DNA of 64,000 bases from a virus: the IMG/VR virus record IMGVR_UViG_3300035183_000841, positions 1 through 64,000 of that record. One strand, given 5' to 3'. Of the stretch, positions 14,396 to 20,132 are shown piece by piece (within the stretch, counting starts at the first letter, position 1; every line of letters begins with the position of its first letter). Made by a program: the position numbers and the translations under genes. The notes under the pieces were generated by a model, which saw only the letters and a program-made list of their open reading frames with translations, was not told the DNA's origin and made no database searches.

Positions 14396-14425
14396 AAGGC
14401 CGGCCCCTGAGTCGGGACCGGCCTT
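14396..14425 (-). terminator. Terminator for the - strand genes
   Basis: AAGGCCGG (14396-14403) pairs with CCGGCCTT (14418-14425), with a GTCGGGA/CCCC interior that extends pairing. Seven bases beyond the stop of the 14433 gene when read on the - strand. Confidence 0.7.
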
Positions 14426-14432
14426 CCTCCCC

Positions 14433-14633
14433 CTACTTCTCGATGCCGACCCACCACACAGTGTGGTGGTCGATCACTTCGGCCACGTGAGTGGCCTCGG
14501 GGTCGATGCAGTAGCACCGACTCCCGTCGATGTCCTGGAGGCACGACCACGTGCCCCAGGACGCCGCGAGTCCCGCTTCCCAGATGGACTCCTCGGCTTC
14601 GTCGTGGTTCGTGAATCGGTAGGTGTTCTTCAT
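14433..14633 (-). CDS. Hypothetical small protein (66 aa)
   Basis: Starts MKNTYRFTNHDEAEESIWEA after GGGAGGAGTGAG. Two Cys (C31, and C41 in RCYCID) and a His-rich HVAEVIDHHTVWW end. Function unknown. Confidence 0.65.
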   Translation of the reverse strand: MKNTYRFTNHDEAEESIWEAGLAASWGTWSCLQDIDGSRCYCIDPEATHVAEVIDHHTVWWVGIEK

Positions 14634-14644
14634 CTCACTCCTCC

Positions 14645-14944
14645 CTACTTCGCGTCCGCGATCCGGGCGCGGAGTTCCTTGACGAGCGCCCTCACGCTCG
14701 TCGGATCGAACTCCACCTCGAGGAGTCCGTCCGATGCCTCCCGCTCCTTCCAGCGCCGGACCGCACTCAGGTCCTCCAGATCGTCCTTGTTCGGCCACCG
14801 GAGGATGATGCATCCGTCGGTCTCGAGTCCGTACCCCATACGGAGCATCATGGCGGCGAACATCGCCGCCGTCTTGGAGTCGGCCTCCTCGACCACGTGG
14901 TCCGTGCCGGCCACGGACGGGAAGGCGAGGACAAGATCCTCCAT
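14645..14944 (-). CDS. Hypothetical protein
   Basis: A 99-residue protein; ATG 14944 lies 6 bases after GGAGGTGA. Helical, with AAMFAAMMLRMGYGLETDGCIILRW split by a loop. First gene of a short - strand operon with 14433-14633. Function unknown. Confidence 0.65.
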   Translation of the reverse strand: MEDLVLAFPSVAGTDHVVEEADSKTAAMFAAMMLRMGYGLETDGCIILRWPNKDDLEDLSAVRRWKEREASDGLLEVEFDPTSVRALVKELRARIADAK

Positions 14945-15015
14945 TCTCACTCACCTCCTTCCTCCTACTCGAACCTTCCGCTAGGCTCCCTCCCGCCGGA
15001 TCTCACTCTAGGGGC

Positions 15016-15234
15016 TTATCGGTCCACGTAGGCTCGCCGCACGTCCACCACCATGCGTGCGGCTCCTGCGGTGCCTTCCGACTCCAGGCACGCTTCGCAG
15101 ATCTGGTTGAGTCCGATCATCCCCTCGTGCGCCCATGCGCAGGATTGCAGGTGGCCGCACTCCAGCTCGACGGCCAGCGCCCAGAAGAGTCGCCGGCGGT
15201 TCCTCACGTGCTCGGGAATCCTCAGAGTCCGCAT
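15016..15234 (-). CDS. Small CxxC protein (72 aa)
   Basis: ATG 15234 after GGAGGAGG. Contains ECGHLQSCAWAHEG and CEAC, a plausible zinc site of the type found in many actinobacteriophage small proteins (ECGH near a later CxxC). Function unknown. Confidence 0.65.
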   Translation of the reverse strand: MRTLRIPEHVRNRRRLFWALAVELECGHLQSCAWAHEGMIGLNQICEACLESEGTAGAARMVVDVRRAYVDR

Positions 15235-15493
15235 GATTCCTCCTCCCTCGGCGGGAGGGAGTCTGGCGGAGGGCTCAAGTAGAGTCTCTATGATGTTCTC
15301 AAGGTACCGTACTACCGTGCCGTATCGTACCGCGATTGCTCGAGCCTAGCAAGTATCGTCTTGACGCAACACCGAACGTATGTTCGAGCCTCAGGATCGG
15401 ACGGGTTCCAGACTCCAAGCCCGGCGGCGGGTGAGTGAGGAAAGGGCGCGGCATGATCTTCACTCATGAGTCGAAGTACCTTCCCGACTCTAC

Positions 15494-15524
15494 TATAAGT
15501 CCCGTCGTATAAAGTCCCGACTCC
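15494..15524 (+). repeat. Last TATAAAGTC elements
   Basis: TATAAGTCCCG at 15494 and TATAAAGTCCCGACTCC at 15508-15524. The stretch 15235-15560 has no gene I can support and marks the right border of the GAGT/ACTC-rich island. Confidence 0.55.
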
Positions 15525-15563
15525 ATTGGAGTCGCACTCTGCCGGAATGTTTGGCCTCGGGGT

Positions 15564-15608
15564 CAACGTTGGGTCGGGAGCTCAACGTTGAGCTCGGCGC
15601 TCAAGGTT
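15564..15608. promoter_or_regulatory. Palindromic operator-like array, copy 1
   Basis: Three half-sites spaced about 19-20 bases: CAACGTTG at 15564, CAACGTTG in the 18-base palindrome GAGCTCAACGTTGAGCTC (15579-15596), and CTCAAGGTT ending at 15608. The 25 bases 15584-15608 recur with three changes at 16318-16342. Two further direct repeats, GGATCGTCGTGGGGG, follow at 15611-15625 and 15633-15647, just before the promoter. Confidence 0.65.
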
Positions 15609-15647
15609 TCGGATCGTCGTGGGGGCGCGCCCGGATCGTCGTGGGGG

Positions 15648-15677
15648 TTGTCGGATCCATGACGTAGATGGTACAAG
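15648..15677 (+). promoter_or_regulatory. Sigma70-like promoter (repeat A copy)
   Basis: TTGTCG, 18 bases, TACAAG. Nearly identical to the promoter at 13795. It points at the 15686-15737 hairpin, so its product would be a very short hairpin RNA or a transcript antisense to the 15761 gene. Confidence 0.6.
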
Positions 15678-15685
15678 GCGCGCCC

Positions 15686-15737
15686 GGCCACATAGCAAGC
15701 GCCCCGGCCACGTGGCCGGGGCGCTGATGCTATGGCC
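15686..15737. terminator. Cruciform with 28-base perfect palindrome
   Basis: The bases 15698-15725 are a perfect palindrome (AGCGCCCCGGCCAC plus its complement). Outer arms GGCCACATAGC (15686-15696) and GCTATGGCC (15729-15737) extend it. It would terminate both the - strand gene ending at 15761 and the + promoter at 15648. Confidence 0.75.
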
Positions 15738-15760
15738 GAACGGGCGCTCTATCCCTATCC

Positions 15761-16219
15761 CTACTTGTTCGCCTTGAGGGCGCGCTTGTGCTCGGCCACG
15801 GCCTCACGGATGAGGGCGCGGTCGGCCACGATGTAGCAACGCCCGTTGGCCTCGATGATGGGCGCCCGCAGCATGAGCACCCATCCGATGCGCTGGTACA
15901 GGTCGGCGCTGTGCGCCGAGCCCTCCGGCCTCAATCGGTTTGTGATGAGGCAATTGAACACCTTCCCGATTGAGGGACCGTGGCCGCCTTCCGGGCGCAG
16001 CGGGAGGTCGGCTTCGATGCGCACGGCCACGTTGTCCGTGCGCTCCTCCGAGGCCGCGCTGTAGCCACGCGGCCACAAGATAGCGCCCCACAGCGCCCGC
16101 GAGGGCGCGTGAGCGCCCGAGGCCGCGGCCTCGGCCGCGGCCTCAAGCGCGGCCACGATGGCCGCTGTAGCGTTGCTCGGGCGCGAGGCCGCCCGAGCGC
16201 GCGCGTTGCGCTTACTCAT
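15761..16219 (-). CDS. Ala-rich hypothetical protein in a GGCCAC/GGGCGC-rich segment
   Basis: A 152-residue protein starting MSKRNARARAASRP after GAGAGGAG. An Ala-rich helix (residues 25-45) precedes an alpha/beta part with VRIEADLPLRPEGGHGPSIGKVFNCLITNRLRP across 75-110. No family recognised. DNA of this gene is loaded with GGCC, GGCCAC and GGGCGC words and nearly lacks the GAGT/ACTC words of the adjoining island. It is flanked by the two operator copies, so it may be an autoregulated regulator or a transferred cassette. Confidence 0.7.
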   Translation of the reverse strand: MSKRNARARAASRPSNATAAIVAALEAAAEAAASGAHAPSRALWGAILWPRGYSAASEERTDNVAVRIEADLPLRPEGGHGPSIGKVFNCLITNRLRPEGSAHSADLYQRIGWVLMLRAPIIEANGRCYIVADRALIREAVAEHKRALKANK

Positions 16220-16259
16220 GATGGCTCCTCTCTGCGCCCGTTCGACCATAGCACCGTGG

Positions 16260-16288
16260 ACGATACCATCTTCGGGCGCGCCCGTCAA
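16260..16288 (-). promoter_or_regulatory. Sigma70-like promoter, - strand
   Basis: On the - strand: TTGACG, 17 bases ending in TGG, TATCGT. Predicted start near 16253, 34 bases before ATG 16219. Confidence 0.7.
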
Positions 16289-16317
16289 CATCTTACTCTA
16301 CCATAAGACTGGGGCTT

Positions 16318-16342
16318 AACGTTGAGCTCGAGTCTCAAGGTT
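16318..16342. promoter_or_regulatory. Palindromic operator-like element, copy 2
   Basis: AACGTTGAGC, five bases, TCTCAAGGTT: imperfect 10-bp half-sites. It is 22 of 25 identical to 15584-15608. It lies about 30 bp upstream of the -35 of the - strand promoter, a position typical of an activator site. The gap 16343-16469 also repeats CATCTCCGAC.GCCACT twice (about 16396 and 16450) around an ACTAAAATTCC element; no gene is seen there. Confidence 0.6.
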
Positions 16343-16469
16343 AGGGCATGAGTGCGACACCGTGGGGGCGCAGGCCCCGGGGGCGCGGGGCCACCCATCT
16401 CCGACGGCCACTAAAATTCCGCCCGGAAACATCTCCGGAGGCAAGCCGCATCTCCGACAGCCACTTGCC

Positions 16470-17171
16470 TCATGAGACATCCAGGATGTGGAACCTCACT
16501 CCGGGGTACGCGGAGATGTCGATGTTACCCGTCGCGACCGAAGGGATGAACACCTCACGTACCTTCGCGTACTCCGCTCGGTACCCGTAGGTATGCTCGA
16601 AAACCTTGCCGTGCAAGGTGATCACGCCGATGGCGTGGAGCCCTCCCCTCGGAAGCCCGTTAACCGCACCGGGTTTCCAGGCGTAGAACCCGCACCGGGC
16701 ATGGCGGGCGCACCCGGAGGAGAGCCGCATACCTCCGGACTTCATGAACGCCATGGGGTTCACGCACCGCGATGGGCCGACCTCCTCTTCCCAGGAGAAA
16801 TCCACCACCCAGGAGCGCAACCTCCGATCCTGGTTGGCATCGACCGACCAGAGCCTAACGCCGACGAGTCCTTGGTCGGCCCAGTCCCTCGCCGCGTTGA
16901 TCGCCCCAGCGACCATGAGCGTGGTGAACTGGCACTCATGCCCCCGATGGCCCGTCGTCGAACGGTCGAGGAACGAACAGTTGCAGACGTTCACCCCTTC
17001 GGCGTACCGGGCATCGCCGACCCATCCGATGTCGTACCCCTCTTCCCTGCGGTCGATGATGAGCCCTACGTGCATCCGGTGGAGCCGTTGGAGCGCCACG
17101 GTTATCGCCTCGGTGGTGAGCATCGCTCCGTGGCTCGAATAGTAGACGACCGGCACGGCGTTAGACCTCAT
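16470..17171 (-). CDS. Protein with CGFYA/GKV domain, paralogue of 10600 gene
   Basis: A 233-residue protein. Conserved landmarks: GVRLWSVDAN, SRC, ARCGFYAW, GVITLHGKVFEHTYGYRAEYAKV. The same order is present in the C-terminal third of the + strand gene at 10600. I recognise this series from actinobacterial proteins of unknown function. Its ATG overlaps the end of the upstream DUF1599-like gene by 11 bases, so the two are coupled. Confidence 0.65.
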   Translation of the reverse strand: MRSNAVPVVYYSSHGAMLTTEAITVALQRLHRMHVGLIIDRREEGYDIGWVGDARYAEGVNVCNCSFLDRSTTGHRGHECQFTTLMVAGAINAARDWADQGLVGVRLWSVDANQDRRLRSWVVDFSWEEEVGPSRCVNPMAFMKSGGMRLSSGCARHARCGFYAWKPGAVNGLPRGGLHAIGVITLHGKVFEHTYGYRAEYAKVREVFIPSVATGNIDISAYPGVRFHILDVS

Positions 17172-17469
17172 CGGACATCGGGAGCTCGAAATACCCTTTG
17201 CGCACCATGAGTGCGATGATGGCGTATCCCGCCATGTCGAGCCAACTATCGTCGAGTCCTTCGTTCACGGGGGCGTTGCCCCGTTCGATGAGGTTCTTGA
17301 TCCTGGCGAACTTGTCCCATATCCGCACCAGGAGCGCCCTCTCAGGGCCGAACGGCGAATGCAAGATGTTGTACGGGCCGTAGTCGTGTTGCTTCCTCAC
17401 GACCGTATCGCGGATCTCTTTGACCACGGCATCGATGGCCTCCTCGAAGGAGGATGGAGATCTCTTCAT
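17161..17469 (-). CDS. DUF1599 (nucleotide modification associated domain 1-like) protein
   Basis: A 102-residue protein with KQHDYGPYNI, RIWDKFARIKNLIERG, NEGLDDSWLDMAGYAIIALM. This is the compact DUF1599/Nmad1 signature, known from phages and from gene neighbourhoods linked to modified nucleotides; the biochemical activity is not established. ATG 17469 is 11 bases after AAGGAG. First gene of a - strand pair with 16470. Confidence 0.8.
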   Translation of the reverse strand: MKRSPSSFEEAIDAVVKEIRDTVVRKQHDYGPYNILHSPFGPERALLVRIWDKFARIKNLIERGNAPVNEGLDDSWLDMAGYAIIALMVRKGYFELPMSDEV

Positions 17470-17526
17470 TGAAAATTCAACTCCTTGAATGATGGCGCTT
17501 CCAGGCTCATCATCATCCTACCACGG

Positions 17527-17802
17527 ATGGCGAGCAAAGGATCGAAAGAGAGCCACAAGTTGCGGAGCAAGGCCAGGGATAGATGGCAACAAGTGGTGAA
17601 AGTGTACGGCAAGTCGTGCTTCTATTGTGGTACGATGCCTGCGGACACGATTGACCATTATATCCCGCTCGGGAAGGGCGGCACGAACGATCTGTCCAAC
17701 CTCCGCCCTGCCTGTCGGGCATGCAACGAGTCGAAAGGAGATGAGCTACCGACGCGATGGCAACCACCACGAAGAAGGACGACGCCCCCGACACCCTCGT
17801 GA
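17527..17802 (+). CDS. HNH endonuclease
   Basis: A 91-residue protein with CFYCG, TIDHYIPLGKGGTND, and LRPACRACNESKGD: the complete ββα-metal HNH layout with two CxxC pairs (the first His of HNH in DHYIPL, the Asn and last residues in ACNESKGD). A free-standing HNH of this size is usually a homing or packaging-associated nuclease; the location between divergent operons fits a mobile homing type. ATG 17527 is the plausible start; no strong site is visible. Confidence 0.8.
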   Translation: MASKGSKESHKLRSKARDRWQQVVKVYGKSCFYCGTMPADTIDHYIPLGKGGTNDLSNLRPACRACNESKGDELPTRWQPPRRRTTPPTPS

Positions 17803-17990
17803 GGTGCAAGCATTGCGGTGCAACGCAGATGATATCTGCCCGATACTGCCTCATCAACACCTGGCCTAGGTGCCACGACGAGGCGATGCATCTAGAGGAG
17901 ACCACCGCCGACATCGGGCAGATTATCAACGACATCAACCGCGTATCTTGGAGGATCTGGCGTGGAGAGCGTGACAAGAAGAAGAAGTGA
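17757..17990 (+). CDS. Small zinc-finger protein (77 aa)
   Basis: CKHCG, C35 in ISARYCLINTWPRCHDEA and a following His give a Cys4/His-type site; the rest is helical with a Lys tail. It overlaps the HNH gene end and the WhiB gene start. Function unknown. Confidence 0.6.
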   Translation: MATTTKKDDAPDTLVRCKHCGATQMISARYCLINTWPRCHDEAMHLEETTADIGQIINDINRVSWRIWRGERDKKKK

Positions 17991-18261
17991 TGAGTGGAAG
18001 ATATCTGCGAAGTGCAGGGAGTACGACCCGGAATGGTGGTTCGAAGATGCATCTCCAGAGGAGAACAGCCGCGCCATCTGGATATGCCTGAACGAGTGTC
18101 CGGTGAAGGACACATGCCTCGAGTACGCCGTGACCCACATGATCGAGCACGGCATCTGGGGTGGGCTCCGGGCCTATGCGAGGCGGAAGTGGCAGGAGTT
18201 CAGCGGGTTCGTGCCGACCGAGGAGCGTAGGCCCATCATCATCGACACCAGGAAGCTCTGA
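17962..18261 (+). CDS. WhiB-family iron-sulphur transcription regulator
   Basis: A 99-residue protein with the WhiB signature: C18, C42, C46 and C52 (C...CxxxCxxxxxC), LEYAVTHMIEHGIWGGL with the GIWGG turn at 64-68, and a basic RRKW stretch after it. WhiB-like proteins carry a 4Fe-4S cluster and bind the principal sigma factor to alter transcription; they are confined to actinobacteria and their phages. GTG 17962 is well placed after TTGGAGG. The protein probably reprograms host or phage promoters. Confidence 0.9.
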   Translation: MESVTRRRSDEWKISAKCREYDPEWWFEDASPEENSRAIWICLNECPVKDTCLEYAVTHMIEHGIWGGLRAYARRKWQEFSGFVPTEERRPIIIDTRKL

Positions 18262-18683
18262 TGGAGTTCTCCGGGCTTTCCCCACGGAACTGCGGGGAGC
18301 ACCGTTCCGTAGGTTCCCGAGCCTGGTGCATCGACTGCAACGACTGGTGTACGTCGCACCTTCCGTGCATCGGTTGTTCGCGACTGCCCGTGGATGACCT
18401 CATCTACGCGATAACGCAGGCGAGGTACAAGTGGGGAGATCAAGATCACATCTCCCCTATGGCATGGCTCACGATCCTGACCGAAGAGGTGGGCGAGGTC
18501 GCGCACATCGTCTGTGACCACCTCATGATCTCCGGCGATGGGGATTCGTCCCACTATCCGGAGAAGTACGATGAATTCGCGAACCTGAGGAGTGAAATCG
18601 CTCAGGTCGCCGCCGTGTGCATCAGGTGGATGCTCGCCATCGATGCCGAGGAGGACAGGAGGACGACCGATGGACGCTTTTAG
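18261..18683 (+). CDS. Cys-rich finger fused to MazG-like domain
   Basis: A 140-residue protein. Residues 11-39 hold seven Cys in a CxxH/CxxC series (CGEH, CIDCNDWC, CIGC), a zinc domain. Residues 45-130 have the MazG-like all-alpha pattern with EEVGEV at 75-80 and SEIAQVAAVCIRWM later, the metal-binding acidic positions of nucleotide pyrophosphohydrolases. A house-cleaning or ppGpp/dNTP-hydrolysing role is possible. Start overlaps the WhiB stop by one base (TGATG). Confidence 0.65.
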   Translation: MEFSGLSPRNCGEHRSVGSRAWCIDCNDWCTSHLPCIGCSRLPVDDLIYAITQARYKWGDQDHISPMAWLTILTEEVGEVAHIVCDHLMISGDGDSSHYPEKYDEFANLRSEIAQVAAVCIRWMLAIDAEEDRRTTDGRF

Positions 18684-18858
18684 CGTTGCGCTCAGGAAAG
18701 CCTCCGAAACGCTGCTCAGGGTCGCAGGCGATATCGAAGGTGTCGTCGATATGCTGAGCGTCTGGGAGTGCAGTAACGAAGCATCTAGGTCAGAGTACAT
18801 ATGGCAGCTCCTGGTCGAGCTGGCTGGTGACTTATCGAAAAGAGCGGAGAATCGATGA
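18670..18858 (+). CDS. Hypothetical helical protein (62 aa)
   Basis: ATG lies within the end of the MazG-like gene. Almost entirely helical (FSVALRKASETLLRVAGDI). The next gene begins in an ATGA overlap. Function unknown. Confidence 0.6.
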   Translation: MDAFSVALRKASETLLRVAGDIEGVVDMLSVWECSNEASRSEYIWQLLVELAGDLSKRAENR

Positions 18859-19097
18859 GTAAGGACTTGTACATCTTCGTTTCTGATGATATTGTCTTAG
18901 TCCTGCTCCCATGCACTGCCTCACATGCTTCAAGATGGACGAAGATAAACAACGATATACTCACCCTCATACTCCTGTACTCGATCGATGTCGAAAGGTA
19001 CGATCATCCTTGCGGTTGCACGAGCATCGTCCCCATCGGCATCAGTAGCAGTGACTTGATGTGGCTTAGAGATGAGCACGAACTTCTTCGTCTATGA
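18855..19097 (+). CDS. Tandem Cys/His family member 1 (HPCGC protein)
   Basis: An 80-residue protein with C20 and H24, a hydrophobic helix, and CGC at 53-55 within HPCGC. It shares this series with the proteins at 19451 and 19641, making a local paralogous family with a likely metal site. Function unknown; the family was not recognised. Confidence 0.6.
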   Translation: MSKDLYIFVSDDIVLVLLPCTASHASRWTKINNDILTLILLYSIDVERYDHPCGCTSIVPIGISSSDLMWLRDEHELLRL

Positions 19098-19326
19098 GAA
19101 GGATAGGGGGATCACTTCCCATGTCGGAAAGAGGTTCGCCGCAGGGGGAGGGAAGATAGGGTGGATGTGGGACATGTCTCCGGAGCTCTTCTGGATGGTG
19201 CTTTCGGTGGAAGACCCACTTTTCAAGGATGAACTTGGCAACACGTACACGTTCGATGAGATGGCAAACATCATCCGTCGCGTTGATGAGATAGACTACG
19301 GGTTCGTGGGGAGGGATTTCTTGTGA
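19072..19326 (+). CDS. Hypothetical protein (84 aa)
   Basis: Begins MSTNFFVYEKD, like the start of the protein at 19641 (MSTYFVHKN), but lacks the CGC. It contains GGGKIGWMWDMSPELFWMVL and FDEMANIIRRVDEIDYG. The 25-base overlap with the preceding gene indicates coupling. Function unknown. Confidence 0.6.
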   Translation: MSTNFFVYEKDRGITSHVGKRFAAGGGKIGWMWDMSPELFWMVLSVEDPLFKDELGNTYTFDEMANIIRRVDEIDYGFVGRDFL

Positions 19327-19454
19327 AGCTGCGATGCAGGATAGGTTGGCATAAGGTCGTTCCGTACGGGTGGTCGTTCCCGTTCCCGTTCGTGTGTATA
19401 GATTGCGGCAGAACCTTCCAACTCACACATTTCGGGCTGAGGCGGATAAGATGA
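19323..19454 (+). CDS. Small Cys protein (43 aa)
   Basis: GTG in a GTGA overlap. Peptide with RCRIGWHK, then FVCIDCGRTFQLTHFG: a CxxC with H/C partners, similar to a half zinc finger. Ends in an ATGA overlap with the next gene. Confidence 0.5.
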   Translation: MKLRCRIGWHKVVPYGWSFPFPFVCIDCGRTFQLTHFGLRRIR

Positions 19455-19663
19455 GATACTTCATCCATAGATGTTTCAGTCTGGGTAGACCACCACATGC
19501 GATGATGATGCCGTCTCGATGCGAGCTGCATAGCGGGAACCTTTGGTGGGAAGAGATTGATGAGTCGACGTTCAACATGGTGATGCTCGCGACCTCTAAA
19601 GTCACCAAGCATCCCTGCGGGTGTGTCGAGATATCCGAAAATGAGCACGTACTTCGTCCATAA
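19451..19663 (+). CDS. Tandem Cys/His family member 2 (HPCGC protein)
   Basis: A 70-residue protein starting MRYFIHRC; C24-x2-H27, an amphipathic helix, and CGC at 56-58 in HPCGC. Paralogue of the 18855 and 19641 proteins. Function unknown. Confidence 0.6.
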   Translation: MRYFIHRCFSLGRPPHAMMMPSRCELHSGNLWWEEIDESTFNMVMLATSKVTKHPCGCVEISENEHVLRP

Positions 19664-19901
19664 GAATTGCAATGACCCTCTCGTAAAAGCGCACTTGATA
19701 GTTGCATGCCCTAAACATGAGAAACAATTATTTGAATACCCGTACGAATGGCCCCCCATCACCGGTCACGTTCTGAGCTTCGTCCTGCTCGCTGAAGATA
19801 TCGTATATGGAGAACTTAAGTGTGGATGCAGAGAATCATATGCGGCAAAAATCACTAAGGAGTTCATATTGTCAATCCAAGGTGACGATGATGAAGATTG
19901 A
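19641..19901 (+). CDS. Tandem Cys/His family member 3 (KCGC protein)
   Basis: An 86-residue protein starting MSTYFVHKN; C23-x2-H26, a helix GHVLSFVLLAEDIV, CGC at 61-63 and an acidic tail. Third copy of the local family. Overlaps its neighbours by 23 and 14 bases. Confidence 0.6.
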   Translation: MSTYFVHKNCNDPLVKAHLIVACPKHEKQLFEYPYEWPPITGHVLSFVLLAEDIVYGELKCGCRESYAAKITKEFILSIQGDDDED

Positions 19902-20100
19902 ATACCGGTGGTCGTGGCGGACGAACGAGCTGGAGGTTCTGTGCAAGTTCGACCTGGAAGAGATCAGGAGCGCCGATTATTTCTTATGGGACCTTATCAA
20001 GCGAACTCCGAAGGATGAGCGCGCACGCATATCCAGGCAGATACTCGGGCTGGCCATCATGGCGGACAAGATAGAGGAGATGAGCAAAGATCGTAGTTGA
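19888..20100 (+). CDS. Hypothetical protein (70 aa)
   Basis: Two possible ATGs (19888, 19891). Starts MKIEYRWSWRTNELEVLCKF and is otherwise helical and charged. Last gene before the Pup promoter. Function unknown. Confidence 0.55.
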   Translation: MMKIEYRWSWRTNELEVLCKFDLEEIRSADYFLWDLIKRTPKDERARISRQILGLAIMADKIEEMSKDRS

Positions 20101-20124
20101 TTTTCGTATCATCAGGTATATCAT
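20097..20124 (+). promoter_or_regulatory. Promoter of the Pup homologue
   Basis: TTGATT, 16 bases, TATCAT. The predicted start near 20131 lies about two bases before the ATG, so the Pup mRNA would be effectively leaderless, a common actinobacterial feature. No ribosome site precedes the ATG, which fits. Confidence 0.55.
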
Positions 20125-20132
20125 GACTATAG

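Larger units (their letters stand above)
6663..15530. repeat. GAGT/ACTC word-saturated island
   Basis: The tetranucleotide GAGT and its complement ACTC, mostly as GAGTC/GACTC and GAGTG/CACTC, recur throughout this stretch. By eye 12 copies occur in 7201-7560, while 2461-2700 has about three. They appear in all reading phases (GAG TCG, GGA GTG, CGA CTC, GCA CTC) and in intergenic DNA, so codon preference alone does not explain them. The density fades at about 15.5 kb, where the composition changes. Confidence 0.8.

Noticed and set aside
15312-15566. 84-codon - strand open frame
   Set aside because: It spans TATAAAGTC elements and operator-like DNA, has no ribosome site and no coding-like composition.
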